42,522 nt of DNA from UBA2137 sp050251555 (GCA_050251555.1 JBFWMN010000010.1:1-42522), one strand, 5' to 3'. Shown: positions 31,531-39,462, counted from the first letter of the stretch. Translations and numbers: made by a program. Notes: generated from the sequence alone by a model not told the origin.

Positions 31531-32259
31531 TTAAGCGTCTGTCTCTTCCGTGCTTTCGTCTTCAGCAGCATCCTCAGCTTCTTCAGCTTCGGCCTCGGCT
31601 TTCGCAGCAGCTTTTTTCTCAGCTTTTTTGCGGGCCTTTTCAGCTTCTTCTTCAGCCAGACGTGCGGCTTCGGCTTCAGCTTCTTTTTCGGCTTCTAAAG
31701 CGCTGTCTTCCAGAAACTCTTCTTTGTGGTCTTCCACAGCAGCTGAGTCTTCTTCAGCACCGGCGATCAGGGCTTTCCCTGTGTTTTCCTGAATTTCGGC
31801 CTCTTCGTTCGAGCGGGCGATGTTCAGGGTAATCACGGTTTTCACTTCAGGGTGCAGCACGATATTCACAGGGAACAGGCCGATCATCTTGAAGTTCTGG
31901 TTCAGGCTGACTTGTGTTTTGTTCACTGTGAAGCCTTTACCAGAGATCGCATCGGCGATATCGCGGGCCGTAACGGAGCCGAAAAGCTGTCCGCTTTCAG
32001 ATGCCTGACGAATGAGAGCCACTTTCGTGCCTTCCATTTTCTTAGCAAGAGCTTCAGCGTCTTTACGCTTGTTCTCGCTGTCAGCCTGAATGGCTTTTTT
32101 CTGAGCTTCGAAATAGGCGACGTTATCTTTCGTGGCGCGAAGAGCCTTGCCTTGCGGCAACAGGAAGTTACGTGCGTAACCCGGCTTCACATTCACGACT
32201 TCACCCATTTCACCTAAGTTCTCGACACGTTCGAGAAGGATGATTTGTTGTTGTGACAT
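31531..32259 (-). CDS. rplI: 50S ribosomal protein L9 with acidic C-terminal extension
   Basis: L9 binds 23S rRNA near the L1 stalk and supports reading-frame maintenance. The N-terminal domain is standard (ILLERVENLGEMGEVVNVKPGYARNFLLPQGKA, read in pieces), with the connecting helix and C-terminal domain ending around residue 150 (VITLNIARS). The product is 242 residues, about 90 more than usual. The extra part (about 151-242) is rich in Glu, Ala and Lys with a charged-helix pattern (EKEAEAEAARLAEEEAEKAR). Shorter acidic tails on L9 occur in some alphaproteobacteria, so this is a lineage trait taken further rather than a fusion to a known domain. Confidence 0.95.
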   Translation of the reverse strand: MSQQQIILLERVENLGEMGEVVNVKPGYARNFLLPQGKALRATKDNVAYFEAQKKAIQADSENKRKDAEALAKKMEGTKVALIRQASESGQLFGSVTARDIADAISGKGFTVNKTQVSLNQNFKMIGLFPVNIVLHPEVKTVITLNIARSNEEAEIQENTGKALIAGAEEDSAAVEDHKEEFLEDSALEAEKEAEAEAARLAEEEAEKARKKAEKKAAAKAEAEAEEAEDAAEDESTEETDA

Positions 32260-32293
32260 GGTCTATATCCTTTTGTCTTATGACTGTTCCAAA

Positions 32294-32578
32294 TTAGCGA
32301 CGCGGACCGCGGTGCTCTGTTTCCACCTGTACGAAGGGGAGCAGACCCATGAAGCGAGCGCGTTTGATGGCTTTGGCAAGTTCGCGTTGCTTTTTCTGGG
32401 ACACGTTGGTAATACGCGAAGGCATGATCTTGCCACGCTCGGAGATAAAGCGACCGAGGGTGCGTGTGTCTTTCCAGTCAATTGCAGGAGCTTCCGGACC
32501 TGAGAAAGGGCAGGATTTCTTGCGTTTGAAGAACGGTTTTTTTACCGGTGCGGATGTTTCTCTTTCAGCCTGTGCCAT
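32294..32578 (-). CDS. rpsR: 30S ribosomal protein S18
   Basis: S18 binds 16S rRNA as a heterodimer with S6 on the platform of the small subunit. The 94-residue protein has a basic, variable N-terminus (KKPFFKRKKSCPFSG), then the conserved core IDWKDTRTLGRFISERGKIMPSRIT and KKQRELAKAIKRARFMGLLPFV. Its ATG shares one base with the rpsF stop codon (TAATG), giving tight translational coupling with its binding partner. Confidence 0.97.
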   Translation of the reverse strand: MAQAERETSAPVKKPFFKRKKSCPFSGPEAPAIDWKDTRTLGRFISERGKIMPSRITNVSQKKQRELAKAIKRARFMGLLPFVQVETEHRGPRR

Positions 32579-32925
32579 TATGCGGCCTCCTTCTCGTCTG
32601 TATCATTGCCGCGCAGGATGATGGATGCTTCTTTTGTCGGGGCATCCAGCTTGAGTGTCATGTAACGCATGACATCTTCATCAAGGCGCATCACACGTTC
32701 CATTTCGATCAGAGCGGCGCCGGGGGCGTCGGACTCGATCAGCATGTAGTGTGCTTTTTTGGATTTGTTGATTTTGTAAGCGAGGGTGCGAAGGCCCCAG
32801 CTTTCTGTTTTCAAAATTTTTCCACCGTTGTCGGTCAGAATTTTTGAAAAGCGGTTTGCAAGTTCCTCAACCTGTTTGGCGTTGAGTTCTTGCCGTGCCA
32901 TGAACACGGTTTCATAAATTGCCAT
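32578..32925 (-). CDS. rpsF: 30S ribosomal protein S6
   Basis: S6 pairs with S18 on the small-subunit platform. The 115-residue protein starts MAIYETVFMARQELNAKQVE and has the core GGKILKTESWGLRTLAYKINKSKKAHYMLIE and MRLDEDVMRYMTLKL. It is first in the rpsF-rpsR-rplI operon. Its ribosome binding site (GAGGAG) abuts a leader stem-loop that matches the S6:S18 autoregulatory RNA design. Confidence 0.97.
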   Translation of the reverse strand: MAIYETVFMARQELNAKQVEELANRFSKILTDNGGKILKTESWGLRTLAYKINKSKKAHYMLIESDAPGAALIEMERVMRLDEDVMRYMTLKLDAPTKEASIILRGNDTDEKEAA

Positions 32926-32930
32926 CGATG

Positions 32931-32975
32931 TCTCCTCTTGGGTTAACGGCTTTTACAAAGTTTAAAAAGCCCAAG
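32931..32975 (-). promoter_or_regulatory. Candidate S6:S18 autoregulatory leader RNA
   Basis: On the minus strand CTTGGG (32970-32975) pairs with CCCAAG (32937-32942), and CTTTT (32965-32969) pairs with AAAAG (32950-32954). On the 3' side the two helices are separated by the bulge CCGTTAA (32943-32949). A CCG in a bulge between two helices upstream of rpsF is the published hallmark of the S6:S18 binding motif, which mimics the 16S rRNA site. The lower stem ends at the GAGGAG ribosome binding site (32931-32937), so protein binding could block initiation. Confidence 0.7.
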
Positions 32976-33017
32976 CCCATATACGAAAAATGACGATATG
33001 AGCGAGGTATGTCACGC

Positions 33018-33045
33018 GTTATAAGGGTTTTTGGGCCAAGATCAA
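33018..33045 (-). promoter_or_regulatory. Promoter of the rpsF operon
   Basis: On the minus strand TTGATC (33040-33045) and TATAAC (33018-33023) are separated by 16 bases. The predicted transcript starts about 85 bases before the rpsF ATG and so carries the whole leader stem-loop. Confidence 0.6.
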
Positions 33046-33068
33046 GAAAAATCTGCCAAAAATGGGCG

Positions 33069-33096
33069 TTGACATGATGCGCCGCACATATATAGA
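33069..33096 (+). promoter_or_regulatory. Promoter of the small lipoprotein gene at 33137
   Basis: A consensus TTGACA (33069-33074) and TATAGA (33091-33096) lie 16 bases apart. Its -35 is only 23 bases from the -35 of the divergent rpsF promoter, so polymerases at the two may interfere. The predicted leader is about 33 bases. Confidence 0.7.
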
Positions 33097-33136
33097 TAAT
33101 TTTGCACCCTAACTTTATGCGTAAAAGGATAAAACC

Positions 33137-33508
33137 ATGCGTAAACTTTCTCTCGCTTTAGCTTTAGCTGTAGCACCGCTTTCGGCTTGTAATGAAGCCC
33201 CTCAGGAACCTGCCGCACCGGCAGTTGATACACGAACACCCGAAGAAAAATTTGAAGGCATGCAAACTTCTGCAGGTATTGCCTGCAATGTGAATGCCGA
33301 TGTCCGTAAGGCGATTGAAGCCGAAAGAACGGCATCGACGGCATATTATGCTGATAACTCCCGCGCAAATTGGGACGCACGCGAAGCTGCCAAACAGGAT
33401 GTTGCTGATGCGCGCCAAACCTGCCTCGCGCAATATTATGAAGATGCCGGTGTTGGCGATGTTTACCGCGCCAGACAGGCCGCACCGCAGGCACCTGCCG
33501 CAAATTAA
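33137..33508 (+). CDS. Small lipoprotein of unknown function
   Basis: The 123-residue precursor has the signal peptide MRKLSLALALAVAPLSAC with lipidated Cys18. The mature part opens with an Ala/Pro-rich spacer (QEPAAPAVDTRTPEEKF), then a helical domain (about 45-108) with two more cysteines (IACNVNAD and QTCLAQY) that could pair in the periplasm, and closes with an Ala/Pro tail. It is unrelated to the two lipoproteins at 12094-12714 and does not end in lysine. AAAAGGA lies before the ATG. The strong promoter and terminator make it a single-gene unit, probably well expressed. I know no named family. Confidence 0.83.
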   Translation: MRKLSLALALAVAPLSACNEAPQEPAAPAVDTRTPEEKFEGMQTSAGIACNVNADVRKAIEAERTASTAYYADNSRANWDAREAAKQDVADARQTCLAQYYEDAGVGDVYRARQAAPQAPAAN

Positions 33509-33537
33509 TCTGTCCATTTTATGGAGCATGAAAAAAG

Positions 33538-33568
33538 AAGCCTGTGGTTAACCGCCACAGGCTTTTCA
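33538..33568. terminator. Bidirectional terminator after the small lipoprotein
   Basis: AAGCCTGTGG (33538-33547) and CCACAGGCTT (33555-33564) form a ten-pair stem with a seven-base loop. A T-run follows on the plus strand, and an A-run upstream gives a T-run on the minus strand, so it can also end transcripts of the minus-strand remnant at 33599-33758. Confidence 0.9.
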
Positions 33569-33598
33569 TTATGCTGTTTGGGAACATAAAAAGGGTTT

Positions 33599-33758
33599 TT
33601 AAAAATCAGGTTTTGGCAGCGCTTGTACATGGTAGATAGGCGAAACTTGAATCTGCAAATCTTGAGCGGCGCTGACGGGCTCACTTACCTGAAGACAGAA
33701 AGCCATCAAAAAAGCAGTACAGGCAAAAATCGTATGTTTCATTGTCATGCTCATCATG
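33599..33758 (-). pseudogene. Frame-broken small secreted-peptide gene
   Basis: A ribosome binding site-like GAAGGAC precedes an ATG at 33758. The first frame reads MMSMTMKHTIFA, then after a shift the frame ending at 33601 reads AFLMAFCLQVSEPVSAAQDL and continues about 20 residues to a TAA. Joined, these would make a standard signal peptide (MKHTIFA plus a hydrophobic stretch, cleavage at VSA-AQ) on a mature peptide of about 24 residues ending PKPDF. The interval is 160 bases, one more than a multiple of three; removing one base of the doublet at 33720-33721 restores a single frame. Either a sequencing error or a recent frameshift is possible. No family is recognised. Confidence 0.4.
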
Positions 33759-33817
33759 TCCTTCTTTGACTAACCGAGCATGCATGAAAAAAGATCATGT
33801 AACGTTAATTTTACAGT

Positions 33818-35230
33818 CTATGCCTGTCGTAAGGGAGCATGATGTTCTTTGCGCTCCATCTGGAGGCGTGAGACGAGCTGGCTCACATGCGTGATCGGCG
33901 TACCAAAACTTTTCGCGCCTTTTTCGTCCTTTGAAATCGATTTGGGGCAGAGGCTTTCTTCAAAGCCAAGCTTGGCGGCTTCTTTTGCGCGCAGATCCAT
34001 TTGCAATACGGGACGAATTTCGCCTGCCAGACCGACCTCTCCGTAAAAAACGAGGCTTTCAGGAATAATCGCGCCCGTCAGAGAGGAAATCAGTGCCGCC
34101 GCAACTGCCAAGTCCGCACCGGGTTCGGAGATACGAAGCCCGCCTGCAATATTCAAATATACATCCTGATCGGAAAAGGTCAGGCCGCATCGGGCCTCGA
34201 GCACGGCCAAAATCATCGACAGGCGGTTGGAATCCCACCCGACAACGGCGCGGCGCGGCGCGGCAAAGCTGGTCGTGGCAACCAGAGCCTGTACTTCTAC
34301 CAGAACGGGGCGTGTCCCTTCAATCGCTGCCAGTACGGCGCTGCCGGACACATTTTCCTGACGCTGTGACAGAAAAAGGGCTGAAGGGTTTTTGACTTCG
34401 CGTAAGCCGCCTTCCGCCATTTCAAAAACGCCGATCTCGTCGGTTGGACCGAAACGGTTTTTGACGGCGCGTAAAATACGGAACGGATGCCCGCGCTCCC
34501 CTTCGAAATAGAGAACAGTATCGACCATATGTTCCAGAACGCGGGGGCCTGCCAACTGACCTTCTTTGGTCACGTGACCGACCAACATCACGCAAATGCC
34601 TTTTTTCTTACCCATGCGAATGAGTTCCATCGCGGAGGTGCGCACTTGGGTCACTGTACCGGGCGCAGAATCTATCGTATCGACATACATGGTCTGTATG
34701 GAGTCGATCACAATAAGATCAATACCGCCCTGATCCATCGTGACCAGAATGTCGGAGATATTGCCTGCCGACGCCAGTTGCACGGGGGCATCATCCAGAC
34801 CTAAGCGCTCTGCACGCAAACGGATCTGATCCACGGCCTCTTCGCCAGATACATAGGCGCAAGAAACGCCCTTCTTTGCCAAGGCGCACACGGCTTGTAG
34901 CAAAATGGTCGATTTGCCAATACCCGGATCGCCCCCAATGAGCAGGGCCATTCCTGCAACGAGCCCCCCGCCGCAGACACGATCCAGCTCGGAAATGCCT
35001 GTCGTGACCCGTTCACGTTTTTCAGTTGTTTTTGTTTTGAGATCGGAGAAGGGGAGAACTTTTCCACGCAGTTTTCCACCGGACGCATGGGTCGCCCCTT
35101 TGGGTGGTCCCGCCTCGATGACTTCCTCCTGAATGGAGTTCCAGGCATTACAGGACTCGCACTTTCCCGCCCATTTGGTGGTAACAGAACCACATTCCTG
35201 ACAGATATAGGAGGTGCGCGATTTAGCCAT
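33818..35230 (-). CDS. radA: DNA repair protein RadA
   Basis: RecA-like DNA-branch-migration ATPase involved in recombination and repair. The start at 35230 (MAKSRTSYICQECGSVTTKW) gives 470 residues; the open frame continues upstream, but the zinc finger normally lies at the very N-terminus. Motifs: four-cysteine zinc finger (Cys10, 13, 24, 27), Walker A GGDPGIGKST, Walker B in LIVIDSIQTM, the RadA-specific KNRFG, and a C-terminal Lon-like domain (VGWDSNRLSMILAVLEARCG, LNIAGGLRISEPGADLA). In many alphaproteobacteria radA precedes cvpA-purF; here it follows the rpe-heparinase pair. Confidence 0.97.
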   Translation of the reverse strand: MAKSRTSYICQECGSVTTKWAGKCESCNAWNSIQEEVIEAGPPKGATHASGGKLRGKVLPFSDLKTKTTEKRERVTTGISELDRVCGGGLVAGMALLIGGDPGIGKSTILLQAVCALAKKGVSCAYVSGEEAVDQIRLRAERLGLDDAPVQLASAGNISDILVTMDQGGIDLIVIDSIQTMYVDTIDSAPGTVTQVRTSAMELIRMGKKKGICVMLVGHVTKEGQLAGPRVLEHMVDTVLYFEGERGHPFRILRAVKNRFGPTDEIGVFEMAEGGLREVKNPSALFLSQRQENVSGSAVLAAIEGTRPVLVEVQALVATTSFAAPRRAVVGWDSNRLSMILAVLEARCGLTFSDQDVYLNIAGGLRISEPGADLAVAAALISSLTGAIIPESLVFYGEVGLAGEIRPVLQMDLRAKEAAKLGFEESLCPKSISKDEKGAKSFGTPITHVSQLVSRLQMERKEHHAPLRQA

Positions 35231-35246
35231 GATGTTTCTTATACAA

Positions 35247-36914
35247 TTAAGCGCCCTCGCGCTGCAAGGCCCATCGTATCTGGTGTGCAGTATCATGAAT
35301 CTCGCCAGATACAACAATCTGACGGGTTTTTACAGGGCTGTAACCCTCACCCATATAAACGCTGTCTTCAAGGGATAGGCGTCCGCCTGACAATTGGAAA
35401 CGCCAACCAATACCGCTGGGAAGACGTAAGAGAGCTTCGGAACCATCGCGTACGAGCGAGACTTTGACGCGGGGGTGAAGGTGGAAACGTACAGCAAACG
35501 GGATCGGAGTTTCGGGTGTCGCTTCCGATTCCGTATAAAGCGTGTCTTCGCCACGAAAATCCTGTCCACGGTCGGTGAGATAGAGGCGACGTTTATGCTT
35601 GTAGTTATTCACAGGTACATAGCCATCATGCTCGCCTTCGACCAAAACGGCTTGACCCAGCTCTTCGCGGCGTGACGTGACCCGTTTTGCCGTTCTGCCT
35701 AAAAATCCGTCTTTTTTGACCTCAAAAGCGTTCCGATTTGCCAAAGTGACACTTGAATGTGCCGGTGTAGCGCGCAGTGCCTGCATCCATTCTTTGGAAA
35801 AAGGGTGCGTCCCACAATTGACGATGATCCGTTCTTTGCCAAAGGCCATTTCAAAAGCCAAAGGTGCACAGGATGCTTTTTTATCAAATGGATAGGCAGG
35901 GGGTTTGCCGACATCAAACAGAATGACGGTGCGCCCGAGGCTCATGCGTTCAAAGCCGGAATCGGGTAAGGAGCGCAGCGGTTTGTTTCGTGACGCGCCG
36001 GCTTGGAATATCAAAAGGTCCAGAATCGCGTCACTTTGCTCCTGACTTCCATGAAATAGGGTCAGTTTACGATCAGTGAACCGAAAAACCTGGAGTGCGT
36101 CAGCCATGCGATCAATGGCTTGAATCATCTGTTCCGGGGCTGGTTTTCCACTTTCCATGTACATACGCTTCAGATCTATGCAAAGGCGCAATGTTTCAGC
36201 TAACTCTTGCGGGCTTCTGGAAATATGTCCTCCGTCAGCCAGGATTTGGGCAGACAGGTTCTTGCATAACCCTTCTTCGCCGACTTCCACCCAAGGGGTG
36301 TACGTGTCGGTTGCCAATCCGGCGAGGATCAAAGCGGCGGCAGCTTCGAGTGCTGCACGTGAAGGACGTAAAGTCGGGACGATTTTAACAAGGTATGTTG
36401 CGTGTCGGCCTATGATTTCTGCGGTTAAGGCCTGATAGACGCTATGGGCTGAGGCGCCGTGAAAATCATAAAGCAGGATGAGTGAAGAAAGGCGCTTGGC
36501 TGTGCATTCAATATCCCAAACAGGCTTTTGTGGTTTGGCACCATGTGTATCCATCCAACTGGCAATCAGAAAGCGTGCCGTCTGGCGTGCCTGATCACCT
36601 CCCAATGCTCTTAAATCGGGCAACCATGAAAAACAATGACGTCCGGGGGCATCGGTCGGCCCCCAGAAAGCGGCAATGGCGGATTCAATGCCGCCAGGAT
36701 ATTGAAACAGACCGTTTAAGAGCCATGACCCGTTTTCTGCAGTCCCTGGCCAGGGGTAGGCTGCGCTGACCTGAACCAAAGCGGCCTGTGGCGTTTCTTT
36801 TTTGCTATCTCTTTGTAAATGAAGAAAAATACCTTTTTGCGTCAGGTGCACGAATTGCGCATGAAGCGGCTCAAAAATCGTTTTTGATGCAATGTTACGC
36901 AAATTTTGGGTCAT
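35247..36914 (-). CDS. Heparinase II/III family protein
   Basis: Proteins of this family have an alpha/alpha-toroid plus beta-sandwich fold; named members are polysaccharide lyases, but the alphaproteobacterial member next to rpe has no established substrate. I chose ATG 36914 (MTQNLRNIASKTIF), 555 residues, two bases after the rpe stop; the frame extends further but overlaps rpe there. The N-terminal half is helical (WLPDLRALGGDQARQTARFLIASWMDTHG). The C-terminal half is strand-rich with the conserved YFxx-like LFHGSQEQSD and VNCGTHPFSKEWMQALRATPAHSSVTLANRNAFEV regions (read in pieces). No signal peptide is seen, which is odd for a lyase and suggests a cytoplasmic role. Confidence 0.86.
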   Translation of the reverse strand: MTQNLRNIASKTIFEPLHAQFVHLTQKGIFLHLQRDSKKETPQAALVQVSAAYPWPGTAENGSWLLNGLFQYPGGIESAIAAFWGPTDAPGRHCFSWLPDLRALGGDQARQTARFLIASWMDTHGAKPQKPVWDIECTAKRLSSLILLYDFHGASAHSVYQALTAEIIGRHATYLVKIVPTLRPSRAALEAAAALILAGLATDTYTPWVEVGEEGLCKNLSAQILADGGHISRSPQELAETLRLCIDLKRMYMESGKPAPEQMIQAIDRMADALQVFRFTDRKLTLFHGSQEQSDAILDLLIFQAGASRNKPLRSLPDSGFERMSLGRTVILFDVGKPPAYPFDKKASCAPLAFEMAFGKERIIVNCGTHPFSKEWMQALRATPAHSSVTLANRNAFEVKKDGFLGRTAKRVTSRREELGQAVLVEGEHDGYVPVNNYKHKRRLYLTDRGQDFRGEDTLYTESEATPETPIPFAVRFHLHPRVKVSLVRDGSEALLRLPSGIGWRFQLSGGRLSLEDSVYMGEGYSPVKTRQIVVSGEIHDTAHQIRWALQREGA

Positions 36915-36915
36915 T

Positions 36916-37572
36916 TTACTTTGACCCTCTAATTGCGGCAATATTATCCACGTACATATCCGGCCCACCCTTGAAAGTCGCGGTTCCGGCAACCAGGACA
37001 TTGGCGCCTGCCTCGCGTACAAGTTTCGAGGTTTCTGGATTGATCCCGCCATCAACTTCCAGATCAATGTCACGACCTGAGGCTTTGATCATCTGGTGTA
37101 CGTCTTTGATCTTGTCGAGAAGCGGAATGAATCTTTGCCCGCCAAAGCCCGGATTAACTGTCATGACAAGAACCAGATCGACGAGATCCATTATCTCTTT
37201 CAAGCAGTCCGTTGTTGTAGCGGGGTTCAAGGCCACCCCTGCCTTTTTGCCCAGAGCCTTAATGGTCTGGAGCGAACGATGCAAGTGAGGACCTGCTTCG
37301 GGGTGAATGGTAATGATGTCGGAACCTGCCTTGGCAAAGGCTTCAAGGTAAGGGTCTGCAGGGGAAATCATCAAATGCGTATCGAAGATCTTATCGGAAT
37401 GCGGGCGTAAGGCTTTGACAATATCAGGGCCGATGGTGATATTGGGGACGAAGTGCCCGTCCATCACATCAATATGGATATAGTCGGCACCCGCCTTATC
37501 AATGGCACGCACTTCCTCGCCCAGTTTGGAAAAATCCGCAGAAAGGATCGAAGGTGAAATCTTGATGCTCAT
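36916..37572 (-). CDS. rpe: Ribulose-phosphate 3-epimerase
   Basis: TIM-barrel enzyme interconverting ribulose 5-phosphate and xylulose 5-phosphate in the pentose phosphate pathway. The 218 residues include SILSADFSKLGEEV, the metal-site region YIHIDVMDGHFVPNITIGP, HLMISPADPYL, ITIHPEAG, VMTVNPGFGGQ and LEVDGGIN. All catalytic aspartates and histidines in those segments are present. It is translationally close to the heparinase-like gene. A candidate promoter lies about 140 bases upstream. Confidence 0.97.
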   Translation of the reverse strand: MSIKISPSILSADFSKLGEEVRAIDKAGADYIHIDVMDGHFVPNITIGPDIVKALRPHSDKIFDTHLMISPADPYLEAFAKAGSDIITIHPEAGPHLHRSLQTIKALGKKAGVALNPATTTDCLKEIMDLVDLVLVMTVNPGFGGQRFIPLLDKIKDVHQMIKASGRDIDLEVDGGINPETSKLVREAGANVLVAGTATFKGGPDMYVDNIAAIRGSK

Positions 37573-37708
37573 GGCGCTCGCCTTGCGTTGACCGGATAGT
37601 CTTGAAATTAGATGGATGGCCTTGAAAGAAAAGACCTGATGTCACGTGATGAAGGGAGAATAGAGACTTTGCCGATGTGACACGAACCCTTGCAAATCAC
37701 ATGCGACA

Positions 37709-37738
37709 AGCATAGCGAACCCGATTCGGGGCTGTAAA
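37709..37738 (-). promoter_or_regulatory. Possible rpe promoter
   Basis: On the minus strand TTTACA (37733-37738) and TATGCT (37709-37714) are 18 bases apart in the 206-base gap between rsmB and rpe. The spacer contains a small CCCGA/TCGGG inverted repeat. No gene is visible in this gap. Confidence 0.35.
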
Positions 37739-37778
37739 TGTTTTTATTCGTCTTTTGGGAAAAATGGAGGGGATGGCC

Positions 37779-39146
37779 TTATTTGCGTCGGAGCCTTGCC
37801 GCGTAAAAACCATCCATGCCGCCTTGGTCTTTCAGATGGTAAGGCAAGATACGGATATCGCCGACAACCGAAATACATTCCGTAAGGCCTCCGATCTCCG
37901 AGGCATTGATCGGATCGCGGGCAAAGTCTTTATGATGTTTCAGGAAGTTTTCAATCTGCCGTTCGCCCTCATCTTTGAAAAGCGAGCAGGTTGAATAGAC
38001 AAGGCAGCCTGTCGGTTTTAAGAGTTTTGCGGCATTTTCAAGTAAGCGTTTTTGCTGTTCCACCATGGTTGCCAAATCGGCAGGTGTCTTGAGCCATGCG
38101 ACATCGGGACGTTTTCGCAAAGTACCTGAAGCCGTACATGGCGCATCCAAAAGTACGCCATCCGCAGGAACATTGGGCATCCATACGCTGGCATCGGCGG
38201 CTTCGGTTGTCACAAGGTCGGTTAAATTCAGGCGCTTCATATTCTCGCGGAAGCGTGCCAGTCGGCGGGCCGAACGATCCAGCGCAATCACATGTGCACC
38301 CGCTGAGGCAAGCTGTGCGGTTTTACCGCCGGGGGCAGCACATAAATCAATGATCAGCGCGTCTTTGACGATCCCGAATAATTTGGCAGGCAGGCTGGCT
38401 GCGGCATCTTGTACCCACCAATGCCCGTCGGTATAGCCTGCCATATCCTCAATACGGCCTTGGGCACGGGCGATGCGCACCGTCCCGTTCGGTAACACTG
38501 TGCCATCAATATGCTCGGCAAAGTCGCGTGCTTGTGAAGGTTGGCGCATCGTCATATCAAGCGGCGCTTCCTGAATATGGCACTGCAGGATATCAATGGC
38601 TGTGCGCAAGTCGTAATCTTTGACCAGAGTCTGCAAAATCCAGTCGGGGGTATTGAGGCGCGGAATATCCTGACGGGCCGTCCAGTCGCGTCCTTGCCCG
38701 GCGATATTCCGCATCATGGCATTCACAAAACCTTTGGTGCGCGAAAGGCGGTTTTCGTCGGTTAAGGTCACGGTCGTATTGACCGCGGCATGATCGGGGA
38801 CATCCATGAAGACAATCTGGGTGATGCCGAGGCGCAAGATATGCTGGAGAAGAGGGGGGGAGATCGGTTGATCGGGGCGTGCTGATGCACGTTTGATCAG
38901 GTCATCAATCTGTCCCATGCGGCGTAAGCAGGTTGTCACCATCATCCGCACAAAGGCACGGTCGCGTGCTTCTGGCAGGCTTAAGAAGGCGTTGGAGTTT
39001 TCTAAAGCTTGGTCCAGCGGCTGCCCCTTATCCAGAACGGTTGTTAAAATTTGCAAGGCGGCACGGCGTGTCGCCATCGGATCGGCAGCGGCTTTATCGG
39101 CAGAAGCGGCTGCGTTTGTCTGGGAAGGTGCTTGTGTATCGTTCAC
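37779..39146 (-). CDS. rsmB: 16S rRNA m5C967 methyltransferase RsmB
   Basis: SAM-dependent methyltransferase modifying cytosine 967 of 16S rRNA. The 455-residue protein has an N-terminal NusB-like RNA-binding domain (about 25-160, RRAALQILTTVLDKGQPLDQAL) and a C-terminal Rossmann methyltransferase domain. The latter has the SAM motif IDLCAAPGGKTAQLAS, the motif IV cysteine in LLDAPCTASGTLRKRPDV and the catalytic cysteine in LVYSTCSLFKDEGE. It lies 31 bases after the chorismate mutase gene. Proximity of rsmB, rpe and the heparinase-like gene is usual in alphaproteobacteria. Confidence 0.95.
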   Translation of the reverse strand: MNDTQAPSQTNAAASADKAAADPMATRRAALQILTTVLDKGQPLDQALENSNAFLSLPEARDRAFVRMMVTTCLRRMGQIDDLIKRASARPDQPISPPLLQHILRLGITQIVFMDVPDHAAVNTTVTLTDENRLSRTKGFVNAMMRNIAGQGRDWTARQDIPRLNTPDWILQTLVKDYDLRTAIDILQCHIQEAPLDMTMRQPSQARDFAEHIDGTVLPNGTVRIARAQGRIEDMAGYTDGHWWVQDAAASLPAKLFGIVKDALIIDLCAAPGGKTAQLASAGAHVIALDRSARRLARFRENMKRLNLTDLVTTEAADASVWMPNVPADGVLLDAPCTASGTLRKRPDVAWLKTPADLATMVEQQKRLLENAAKLLKPTGCLVYSTCSLFKDEGERQIENFLKHHKDFARDPINASEIGGLTECISVVGDIRILPYHLKDQGGMDGFYAARLRRK

Positions 39147-39177
39147 TGTGGTTAAACTTTTTTATCTGTCTGGTGTT

Positions 39178-39462
39178 TCAGGCTGACTTGCTCAAGAAGG
39201 CTTCTTCGGTCTTACAGGCATGATCAATCAGGATTTCATATATTTGTCGGGCGATTGCGGGGTCAAAATCATGGGCGGTCGCCCATGTTTCGGCTTGGCG
39301 CAAAACGGCTTCGATGCGCTCGGGAATAACAACGGGAATATTTTCGCGCTGTTTGATCGTGGCGACGCGATGGACGATTTTCATGCGCTTCCCCAAAAGC
39401 GCAATGATTTCCTGATCCAGGGCATCAATCTCTTCACGCAACGGCGCGAGTATCTCGCTCAT
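39178..39462 (-). CDS. Chorismate mutase, AroQ type
   Basis: Small helical enzyme rearranging chorismate to prephenate, the first step to phenylalanine and tyrosine. I place the start at 39462 (MSEILAPLREEIDALDQEII) because GAGG lies six bases before it; an ATG two codons upstream has the GAGG directly against it. The 94 residues show the expected active-site pattern: Arg in APLREEID, Arg in GKRM, Lys in ATIKQ, and Arg-Ile-Glu in IPERIEAVL. The C-terminal half (AIARQIYEILIDHAC) also resembles isochorismate pyruvate lyase PchB, so that cannot be excluded. No siderophore genes are nearby, which favours chorismate mutase. Confidence 0.85.
   Translation of the reverse strand: MSEILAPLREEIDALDQEIIALLGKRMKIVHRVATIKQRENIPVVIPERIEAVLRQAETWATAHDFDPAIARQIYEILIDHACKTEEAFLSKSA

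Noticed and set aside
33042..33503. 153-codon minus-strand frame
   Set aside because: Antisense to the small lipoprotein gene, which has a lipobox, consensus promoter and terminator.
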